A stretch of 64,000 nt of DNA, taken from positions 29,342,708 through 29,406,707 of the forward strand of contig OY482848.1 in the NCBI GenBank assembly GCA_960531495.1, in the 5' to 3' direction. The notes beneath the pieces are model-generated. The model saw only the letters and a list, made by a program, of their open reading frames with translations. It was not told the DNA's origin and did not search any database. Origin of the DNA: Zeus faber. Taxonomy: Eukaryota; Chordata; Actinopteri; Zeiformes; Zeidae. Numbering within the stretch: position 1 is the stretch's first letter; the number at the start of each line of letters is the position of its first letter. Below, piece by piece: positions 53,272-64,000 of this stretch. A program made the translations under genes and the position numbers.

Positions 53272-53590
53272 GAATGATCTTTACCTGGATGGTCGCTTTA
53301 AAGGAAACGATTGATCGGCGTTGTTCAGCCCTATTCAGCGTCTTGGAAAGTGAACTGCGTTTCTCCATGTAACTAACGGGAATATTTAACTCCACGGTTT
53401 AACATTTTACTACTATTTTTAAATCAAACTCGGTTTTGAAACTACGTTGAGAGATTAAAAAAAAACACAAAGGAACACAAATCTGGAAAAATGAAATTTT
53501 CCTTCAAGAAAGGTTTTTTCAACTTATTTGGCTGCTCCTGGCCATTTTAGAAATGCGTGAGACAGCGGGTTTTGCTGGGGTGGGTCACAT
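53272..53590. repeat. Segment shared with 61622-61838, long copy
   Basis: From AATGATCTTTACCT to GTGGGTCACAT this matches 61622-61838 in the same orientation, sharing GGTCGCTTTAAAGGAAACGA, TATTTAACTCCACGGTTTAA and AATCAAACTCGGTTTTGAAA-like blocks. This copy has about 75 bp (near 53470-53545) that the other lacks. Confidence 0.9.
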
Positions 53591-56063
53591 TTTACCACAC
53601 CATGGATATTTACCGTCTGCTTTGGGTCAGAATTTAAATACCCCCAAAAAACGGCAAATTATGGATGTAGGTGTCCCTGTTCACCACCATCGTTGCACAT
53701 CATCGTTCTGTTTCTCCTGACGCTTTGGATGCCGCCGCTGTCTCCACTCAGTGTGTTTACAAGCGCAACCTGCAGGCGGGGCTTATTTCAATATCGACAA
53801 ACATGAGTGGCTAGAGTAGAAAGCCTTGGCTTGGATTGGCTTTCCATTGCAACTTGATGAACGCAGAAATACAAAAACCAACAGATCTGCAGATTTTTTT
53901 ATATGTAAATGATCGAGTCTATTTTATTTTGACATCAAGGAAAAAATTTGGCAATAATTATCCTAGTTGTTATATCTCCCAGCACTAATTCACATTGTGC
54001 TTGGAGGGAATTATTTTCACTGGACATTATGACTGGAGAGATTTATAAATGTCGGACTTCAACAGATTTTCCCGGTCACAAACCGACAATTACCGGATAA
54101 CAGAAACTCTGACATTGATACAAGAAACATACTGTTATACAGTTGTACAGTTTCCCCTAGAATTCCCAGCTTAGCTCCCAGTATTTGATAGGCCTACTGG
54201 GTAGACCAGACCAAACAGCTACACTAGGACAATAGGTGAGAACGGATGTAACCCAATAAACCCGAAGCAGGGTACTGTTGACATTTTCAACAGAAACCAA
54301 GAAAATTGAATGTTGATACAAGTATTGGCTAGGCTAATATGGGCTAAAATGGAAGTGGACAATGTCCCGACACATAACTCTGATACCAAGAGCTCTATTA
54401 CACTATTAATACTAATAACTGCAAGTATTATATATTAAAGAAATTTAAAAACTTTATTTTCAGCTCTTTTGATACATGGAACCATTGCAGATGTCCATAT
54501 TGGAGAATAATAGATTATGTGTCAAAGCCAAACCCAAAACTCATGGTCCAGCTTATACTGTATAGCTATCAAGCCGAAAGTCTACATCTATGTCTACTTG
54601 CATAGGTCAATACTTCATTACATCCAAACACAAACCACTCAAACAGAAGCTCTGATGTTTTCCAACCAAGCTTCAATCATGACGAGATCCGACGTGTCGT
54701 AAAAACAGGGTGCAGAGTGACATGCAAGCAAATTGCCTGGCACTACTTGCAAAGTGGCCTTATTGTATTAGTAATTTGAGATCCTGCGGGGGAAGCCTTG
54801 AAATAGAGCTCCCACAGTAACCAGGCTGGCAGCAATCAGTGGAGACAATAGGTTAATTTCGCAGATAACATCTGGAGAGGTGGTTATTGACAAACTTGTA
54901 CATACCTTAAACTTTGCACTGGGTTAAATTCTTGTTGTGCAGGTAGTTAGCTTTCCTATTTTAATCAGTTTGATTAGAAACTCTGGGTTAGGGTTAGGGT
55001 TAGGGTTCATGTTTATGTTCAAGACAATAAACCCTGAGTTTAAGGAAAGCTCTATGCCCCAGATATGTTCAATGAAGGATACAGACTACTTCAGAAACTC
55101 CCACTAAAAATATAGATTTTATTAATTCAATAAAGCATACAATGATAAACACTTTGAGACTATATCCAAGTGTTGCTGCAAGACAACTCATAATAACAGC
55201 ATTATAAAACCTTTTGCAGCTTGGGAAAATTAAATGTCACTTTAGTTAGAGAAATGCCTACCTCCATCACTATGACCACTGTCTGAGTGACAGACAGCGG
55301 CATTGACCCTCGTTTCCAGGTAGCCAGCTTTAATAATTGAAGCCTGAACAGTTGTCCTTAAATGGGAAACCTTTTTTCGCTTTGAACGGCGTGACTGTTA
55401 GCCATCACCTTCATGTGGAAAAGGCAGACATTATTTATTTAGCAAGCGAGCCGGCACAGATTCACTCCTCTGCCGTCTATTGTCTGGCATAGCGGCATGA
55501 AACCGCCACTTCTCCATTAAGAGGAAAGGGGAAAAGGCCGCGCCATTTGTGATTGTGACCTCTCGAACGCTGTAATGCATCCCTGATTGTTCCCTAGCTC
55601 TCTCTTTCCAATCAATTCTGCATTATTCCTGACATTACAATCATCGGATCATTGACTTTATCACAGGAGAGGCTGAAAAATTACTCATGGTATCATCAAC
55701 GCCGGACTAAAACTGTCAATGACATTCAATATTGGCCTAAATTTTCACCCCCCTTGCAGTATCGGGGTTTATAGTTTACCACCATTTGGCCAATAAGTCC
55801 TGCCAACTCTCATGTCTTGAATTTTAAAACCAAATTCCGCCTTGACCAGAGAAAATTATTTTTAAAGAAAGACAGGTCTTTTTTTCTGAGAGCCACAGTC
55901 TACTACTACCTGATTTAGAGAGAGGTTGAATGGAAGGTCACGGTTAACAAGGATCTCTGAAAAGACTCACGTCATGTTGCAGAACTACATAATGATTTTA
56001 TTGGAGTTCAGAGTGTGAAAAAAATGTCAGCCAATCAGATCAGAGCCTTCCTAAGCACAGGTT
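53591..56063. other. Unique-looking sequence
   Basis: A short (TTAGGG)-like run, just over three units, lies at 54985-55007. The 55420-55720 block is complex, non-repetitive sequence. No gene was recognised. Confidence 0.5.
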
Positions 56064-56113
56064 AATGATGGTTCTCCCACTGAACAGGCCTGTTCAGTGG
56101 GAGAACCATCATT
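56064..56113. repeat. Perfect 50-bp palindrome without spacer
   Basis: The left arm (56064-56088, ending CACTGAACAGG) and the right arm (56089-56113, starting CCTGTTCAGTG) are exact reverse complements over 25 bp with no loop. The base pair outside the arms does not match. Confidence 0.98.
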
Positions 56114-57287
56114 TTAAAAACTCTCGACCAATCAAATTTTAGGGCCACACATTCAGATTTGCTCTTTCATTCACTACTTCTAGGAATTCAGTCTGTACTA
56201 CGTTTTTTATTCACACCTTTTTCATTCATGATATCCGCAGGTAAGGAAGATATCTGACAAAATAAATTGACTTGAGAACTTAGGAACTTTGGAAAATTAC
56301 ATTACAGTGACATGGATGTCAGGACAGCAGCGATCGCTTCTTGGGGTGTGAAGACCCCAATCTTTGCGCTACATTGCCGGTAAATATTAAGCCAACGGTC
56401 TGATCGATTCGACATCATCTGCATTGTGCACTGTGTTACCTGGGCATGCCAGTGGCCCAGACGTCTGGCAAGCCCAACATTTTCCACATTAGATTGGGAC
56501 TCTGAATATACGGACGTGACAGAAAGTTTGGTGGTGTGCTTAAGCTCACATCAGGCAGGTGGATCAACTGGGACGTCCAAGGGATGCTTGGGATTAAGGG
56601 GCGAAGCTACAATCAAACTGACTGTTTACTCGCTTATCCGTCAGAAATGTGTACCACATACATTGATACGGTCATAGAAATTGAGAAGCCTACCGTATAC
56701 ATGTGTCTATAAAGTGCCGTAGCTGATTTGCTATAACTTTTAATTGCACAATGTTATATTATACCAGTACAACATTTCCACTCGCTAGAATGTCAGATAA
56801 GATAAGATAAACCAGCACATAAATCTGTTTCATGTACAACTGCCATATAATAAACCAACAGGGGAAAGGGAGGGGGTATTTTCTATTATGCCAAAATCCT
56901 TGTTGCAGCAATAAATGGTCTGGATAGTTTGATCTTTTTTTAACTGTTTATATTACCGTCCCTCATTTGTGTAGCTATCTATATTTTGTTTGCCAGCTGA
57001 CTGGCTAACTCTCTCTATCATAAAGCCGTTCAAAACAACTTAAGTCACAGATGGGTCGGGTTTTCACAGGCCAGAGCATGTTGTTTCCTCCCACAAAAGC
57101 AAAATTAACAGTAAAAACAAAATTTTAAGAAATCCACGCGCATCTTCAAAACAGCCAATTAAATGGAGGCTATCGGGAGCTTTCCACTTCATTTATCACA
57201 ACCACACAGAGGTCTCATAAATGTGTGAATGAGTCAACAGTACAGGCTGGCCAGAAAGGCTGAAGATGTTAATCAGTTCCATCTTAC
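56114..57287. other. Intron 2 sequence next to PKC exon 2
   Basis: I see no element or gene other than intronic sequence. Confidence 0.55.
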
Positions 57288-57319
57288 CTTGGCACTGGAA
57301 GCCTTGCTTTCCAAAGCCC
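57288..57319 (-). CDS. prkca: Conventional protein kinase C, 32-bp micro-exon 2 (C1A continuation)
   Basis: Read on the minus strand, a pyrimidine-rich tract ending in TTTCCACAG is followed by 32 bases and then a GTAAGATGG donor. Joined to the TG left by exon 1, the bases complete Trp57 and encode GFGKQGFQCQ plus one base of the next codon. That is the expected continuation of the PKC C1A finger. Cys66 lies 14 residues after Cys52, giving the C-x13-C spacing of a C1 domain. The 32-bp length matches my recollection of exon 2 in mammalian conventional PKC genes. Intron 1 is then 57320-59100, 1781 bp. The sequence does not separate alpha from beta. No downstream exon was found by eye in the 57 kb to the left, so intron 2 is very long, as it is in mammals. 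Confidence 0.95.
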
Positions 57320-59375
<2,056 letters not shown>

Positions 59376-59588
59376 TTACTCGGTGTTTTTTACGTCCAGC
59401 GGAAGCCTTTCGTTTTGTTTGGGTTTTCTTCTTTCCAGTTGGTCGGAAGTCGGAGTAGTCGACGTGCCGGTGCTTCTCTCCGGGCTCTCCCAGCCTGATG
59501 AGTCGCTCCAGCCGGGCCACTCCTGTGACAGATCCCCGGTCCCTCCTCCTCCTCCTCCTCCTCCTCGCCCTCCTCGCACCCCGGGCGA

Positions 59589-59596
59589 TGACGTCA
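59589..59596. promoter_or_regulatory. Consensus cAMP response element, TGACGTCA
   Basis: A perfect 8-bp palindromic CRE, TGACGTCA, lies about 320 bp upstream of the PKC start codon inside the CpG-rich block. CREB/ATF proteins are known to bind this motif. Use here is inferred from position and exact match only. Confidence 0.5.
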
Positions 59597-59640
59597 CGGA
59601 GCAGACGGATTCCAACGTACCGGGGGGAAACGTTTGAGAA

Positions 59641-60401
59641 ACGGCGACACCGTGTGGTGGAGCGTAGAATGCATGCGTTTTTGGCATAAACTTAGGAAAC
59701 CGCAGCGACCATTTTTGGAAACGCTGACTTGTTTATATTATTATTTATATTATTATTACTACTTTGATAAGTACTATCAAAGTAGTAAAACGTACTGTAT
59801 AAGTATAAAGTATAAAAGTGGGTATATATTTTTTTTGAAAGAGGGAAAAAGGAAAAAACATTTTTGAAAGAGGGAAAAAGGAAAAAAAAAAATGTTAGAG
59901 AAAGGTCTCATTTATTAAAGGATGTGAAACGAAGGAAGGTCTAAAACTAAAAATATTTTAAAGTATAAAATTGTGTTCGTTTATGGTAGAAGAATAATAA
60001 ATATATTTATACTATAATTATTATTATTATTATTGTTATTATTATTATTATTTTGAAAGCGGAAAAAATAAAGAAGAGGAAACAAAAATAGGCGTAAAAC
60101 CATTATTGACATACACTTATTCTCAACATGTATTCATTATGTATAATGATCATACATCTATATATTTAGTTATTTATCTATTTATTTCACTATTTTAATT
60201 GATCAATGAATTCATGGATTTGTAATTTTTATCCTATATAATGGAGAGACACGTGTATTGGGGTAAACTATCAAAGCTTGATTCCCATTCTTGGTTTGTT
60301 TTAGATCATGTTTCAACAGGCTCCTCGAGTGTTCTCTCTAGTGGTTGAAAATCACATATCAAGATAAGATAAAAGAACACTTTATCAATAAAGTGTTATC
60401 T
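59641..60401. other. AT-rich upstream flank of the PKC promoter
   Basis: A 28-bp direct tandem duplication of GAAAGAGGGAAAAAGGAAAA lies near 59837-59891, and ATT repeats near 60015-60055. No gene was recognised. Confidence 0.6.
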
Positions 60402-60441
60402 TATATATATATGTATATATATATATATATATGCAACATAT

Positions 60442-60523
<82 letters not shown>
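60402..60523. repeat. (TA)n and (GT)n microsatellites
   Basis: A short TA run and a linker are followed by about 39 uninterrupted GT units (60446-60523). Confidence 0.96.
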
Positions 60524-60524
<1 letters not shown>

Positions 60525-60538
60525 CCTTTCCTACTTTG

Positions 60539-60617
60539 TTCTCTCTGCTATTCTAAACAAAGTGTTTAGAACAAAGTTATTCTAAACAAAGTGTTTAGAA
60601 TAGCATAGCAGAGAGAA
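60539..60617. repeat. Inverted repeat with internal duplication
   Basis: TTCTCTCTGCTA (60539-60550) is exactly complementary to TAGCAGAGAGAA (60606-60617). Between them a TTCTAAACAAAGTGTTTAGA palindrome occurs twice. The whole can fold as one hairpin or two. Confidence 0.9.
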
Positions 60618-61034
60618 ATTAGTTTAGAATTGCTATTCCAAACACTTCACAGGAGTCGAGATGTATGGAGCACTCAAATGGTTGATTCTGGAATAAGGGG
60701 ACACACACACAACCATAGTTGTTCAGCATTATTGGAAAGGTGATCAGACGTTCACTCCTGCGCGCACACAGCATGGAATTTCTAACTACTGTGGATTACT
60801 CATAATGCGCTGCACTTGGTACGAAAAAAACTCAAAATATGGCCTTACTGCCACCCTGTGGTGATAACTGAATAAAGATAAAATACAACTCTGGTGTAAG
60901 AGCCATGGTTGCAATCCCACGTTTGACAGGAATATAACTATAAAATTAAGTTATTTATTAACACTGTAACATACAACCCCCTTCAATTCCGTTAAACTTC
61001 ATGGAAATGCTTTAACATCATCAAAACAAACCTA

Positions 61035-61560
61035 ACTAACCTTATACCTCAACTTAACCGTCTCTAAACTGAGTGACTTCTCCGGTTCAGGTGAGAGCTA
61101 CCACTTCTGGTTCCGATTAATTTTTTGCATGTCCGTTGCTGTTGTCTTTTTTGCTGTTGTTTTTTGTTTCTGCTGCTGAAGCTGATGTTGCTGCTGCTGT
61201 TGTTTTTTGTGGCTGCTGCTGCTATTTCTGTTGCTGTTGTTGTAGTTTCTGTTGTGATATTACAGTGAGAGGATTATAAGAAGGGTGTGTTTTCAGAGAG
61301 ATAGTCAAATGGATCTCCCTCCTGAGGGCTACCACTTCCGGTTCCGGTGATGTCTTTGCTCTGCGTTACTTCACTGAGATGAGATGGTACACAGTGTTGA
61401 CTCAATACAGATGAGGAGAATTCTGGTTCCGGTGACGTCTTCGCTTGTGCGCTGTTGCTGCTTCTATTGCTGCTGCTGTTTTCTGTTGCTGCAATTGTAT
61501 CTGCTGGTATTGTCGTTGCTGCTGCTAACCTTATACCTAAACTTAACCATCCACCCTGAC
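61035..61560. repeat. Duplicated unit with CTG/GTT-rich tracts
   Basis: TAACCTTATACCT(C/A)AACTTAACC occurs near 61037 and again near 61525. CCACTTC(T/C)GGTTCCG occurs near 61101 and 61332, with a partial third copy near 61421. The intervals hold imperfect GCTGTT/GCTGCT tracts (61135-61250, 61440-61530). Confidence 0.85.
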
Positions 61561-61621
61561 TGGATTTAGATGAGATGGTGCACACAGTTGAAATGTCAGT
61601 GTCTGGTGAGGGCTGTCACTT

Positions 61622-61838
61622 GAATGATCTTCACCTAGGCGGTCGCTTTAAAGGAAACGATCGATTGGCGTTGTTCAGTGCTGTGCTGCGTCTCAGTAAG
61701 TGAACTGCGGAATATTTAACTCCACGGTTTAACTACTACTATTTATCTACTATTTATATATCAAACTCGGTTTTGAAAATATGTTGAGAGATAAAAAAAA
61801 TGTGCGAGATGGCGGCTTTTGCTGTGGTGGGACACATA
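61622..61838. repeat. Segment shared with 53272-53590, short copy
   Basis: This is the same-orientation match to the 53.3-kb segment, lacking about 75 bp of it. It ends where the Ty3/Gypsy fossil begins, which may mark an insertion boundary or a shared parent element. Confidence 0.9.
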
Positions 61839-61839
61839 T

Positions 61840-64000
61840 GCAGAAAAACTCATCCCAAAACCTGCGGACAACTTGTTTTTCAGATAGACTCTGACAGGGC
61901 CGTGCCATTTTGGAAAAAATTATCCATTACTACTAAGACATCGACTGTCCTCTTGTCACTCATTTTGGCAGACCAAAGGTCGATACACACCAATTCCATT
62001 GGTGCAGATGTCTGAATGCTTTTAAGGGGTGCCTCAGGTTCAGGTGTTTTGCCAACAACACATCTCTCACATTGCCATAGATGGTCACAATGTCTCTTTC
62101 CATTTAAATCCAGAAGAACCGTTCCCTGGCAAAGGAGAGGGTTCCTGCACAGCCCTGATAACCAGCAGCATTGTGGATGCCAAGTCGAATCTGATGTCTG
62201 AGGCTATCTGGTACAATGAATTGGAAGAGCTGCTTGTTGAGCTGGTTGTCGTTTTTCACTCTGTACAGGATCCCGTTTTGTAACCTTAGCTTTTTCCAGT
62301 GTTTGAGGAGCTTCTTGATGCAGCAAGGTTCAGATGCTGCCTCCCGTCTGGTAGATCTCCTATGCTGTCGCACATAGGACAGTACTCGGCTTATCTTTGT
62401 ATCCTGCTCCTGTAGGCTCAAGAGCAGGCTTTGAGGGATAACAGTGGAAGGTGGGCTAGCACCGGGCAGACTGGTCAATTCATGACCAACATGGGTACCC
62501 AGCGCCGCTCACACTTCTTGAGAGCTGATGGAACCATCCGCAGGCTGAGATACTGCCCCAGCACAAGAATGGTATGACTTCAGGCCCGCCCTTGGACAGC
62601 TTGGCAGTTATTTGTCAGCTGGAAGGCATCCTGCACTGTACCCCTGACAATGCTGTTGACCTCATCCAACAGTGTGACATAAAGCTCTTGCCTTGGCTCA
62701 TGCCTCAAAGTATCAGTGGGGGTTGTTATCCATACAGGCAGTGAAATGTCCCCCCTTTAGCTAATGGCCAAATTTGTCACAAACAGCCCACTTTAAGGCC
62801 ATAAATTCAATTGTGTGACTGTGCGCTGTGTAATTCATCTGAGGTCGAGACAGTGTCTTGCTGGCGAAGGCGACAGGCAATGGTCTCACCAGTGGGCACT
62901 TGAGATAAGATGGCCCCAATGCCATCTAATGAAGCATCTACAGCAAGAATGAAGGGCTCGCTGGAGTCAGGGTGGGCCGAGGTACTGTCATGGGCTAGTT
63001 CACTTTTCAGGGTTTGGAACGAATTCTGACAGGCTGCCGTCCAGTCATTTGGTGTAAGAACTGGTGGAGCAGGGGAGTTTTTCTTGGACTTCCTGCCCTT
63101 CATGGCCTTACACTGCATTTGCCGCCCAGAAAGGAACTTTAACAAGGGTTTGGCTTTTGAAGAGCAGTCAGTGATGAAATTCTAATAATAAAAGACCATG
63201 CCCAAGAAAGACTTAATGTTTTTCCAAGAAGGTGTGACACCATCGATTAAATTTTTTGGGGGCCAGCTTAAGCTTATGGTAGAGGGGATGGGAGAGACAG
63301 AATGGGAAGACACCATCTCCAGATGTTCAAGAGCCAGCTGCTGGCTGGTGGCAAAGACCTTCAGGTTGTCAAGATAACAGAGCAGGGTGGTGAAGTTGTC
63401 ATCCCCAGAAATTGATAACATCTTTTTCATGAACGTTGCAGAACCGTTCGACAAACCTTGTGGCATCCTGTTGTACTCATGGCGGCCAAAGGGCAAAGAA
63501 AAGGCTGTGTACCTCTTGTGCCCCTTACAGAGTGGCTAGTTATAAAAGCCAGATGTCAAGTCCATGGTCGAAAAGAAAATATTTCCTCCAAGCGCAGCAA
63601 GGGTATCTGCCTGATGAGGCAGCGGGTTTGCGTCGTTCACTGTCTTTACATTGAGCCATCGGAAGTAGGTACAAATGCTTTCTTCCATGCTAAGACCAGC
63701 AGTGATGCGTACTCACTGTGTGACTTCCGGATTATGCCCCTTTCTTCCATCTTATTGAGAGCAATTCTTAGCTTCTCATACTGGGTAGGTGGTACCTGGC
63801 AGTAGGGAAGGCGAAACGGCCTCTCATCCACAACGTGTATTTTGTGGACAAAGTCTTTAGCATCCCCACAGTCCAGCTTGTCTCTTGAAAAGACAGTATC
63901 ATACTTTTCAATAAGTTGCAAAAGTCTGTCTTTCCACTGGTTTGATACCTAACAGCTGTTTAAGTCCAGTTCCTGGGGTCCCATCTTTTTTAGAGAATCT
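61840..64000 (-). mobile_element. Ty3/Gypsy retroelement fossil, pol region, runs off the right edge
   Basis: On the minus strand the parts occur in Gypsy order from right to left: start of reverse transcriptase (about 63650-63920, with VDERPFRLPY), further reverse transcriptase (about 63180-63500), RNase H (about 62800-63145, with LAVDASLDGIGAILSQ), the integrase zinc-binding region (about 62100-62480) and part of the integrase core (to about 61870). Gag and protease would lie beyond the window. The copy is broken, with at least four or five interruptions, and looks old. No LTR was identified in the window. Confidence 0.93.

Noticed and set aside
54985-55007. Interstitial telomere repeat
   Set aside because: Only a little over three TTAGGG units, too short to indicate a fusion or telomere.

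Overview
This is a stretch of vertebrate, almost certainly teleost fish, nuclear DNA. It is AT-rich, full of long dinucleotide microsatellites, and carries a fish-type repeat load: Tc1-like transposons of the Sleeping Beauty class, hAT-type MITEs, an RTE-clade LINE tail, tRNA-derived SINEs, many 5'-truncated LINE ends and a Ty3/Gypsy fossil. No bacterial, plasmid or phage feature is present, and nearly all long open frames are chance readings, many of them through microsatellites.

One host gene is recognisable. A conventional protein kinase C gene (best fit prkca, with prkcb not excluded) starts near the right side and is read leftwards on the minus strand. Its promoter and 5' UTR lie around 59271-59640, coding exon 1 is 59101-59270, and a 32-bp micro-exon 2 is 57288-57319. 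The exons join in frame and encode the pseudosubstrate plus the first half of the C1A zinc finger. No exon 3 was seen, so positions 1-57287 are best read as part of a very large intron 2. Intron 1 is only 1781 bp, and about a third of it is a minisatellite whose repeat unit contains copies of the exon 1 splice donor. This is the most unusual structure in the window.

From left to right inside the inferred intron 2: an internally deleted Tc1-like element (4.3-5.1 kb); an unassigned 127-codon frame (5.5-5.8 kb); a fold-back hAT-like element (11.1-12.3 kb); a SINE (15.4 kb); the first copy of a 240-bp repeat and a compact hairpin (17.2-17.7 kb); a nearly intact Tc1-like transposon with all three catalytic residues (18.5-20.0 kb); long CT and GT/TA microsatellites (20.6 and 21.9 kb); the second copy of the 240-bp repeat (26.2 kb); an RTE LINE tail with target-site duplication (30.0 kb); an ACGC/AC array (31.1 kb); a hAT MITE with a perfect 8-bp duplication (37.6 kb); a SINE (46.2 kb); a degraded acidic reading frame (52.7-53.0 kb); and a perfect 50-bp palindrome (56.1 kb).

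Upstream of the kinase gene, from about 61.8 kb to the right edge, lies the pol end of a broken Ty3/Gypsy retroelement on the minus strand. Next to it is a segment that also occurs at 53.3 kb. Apart from the kinase gene, nothing here forms a pathway; the window is a record of repeated element insertion into and around one large gene.
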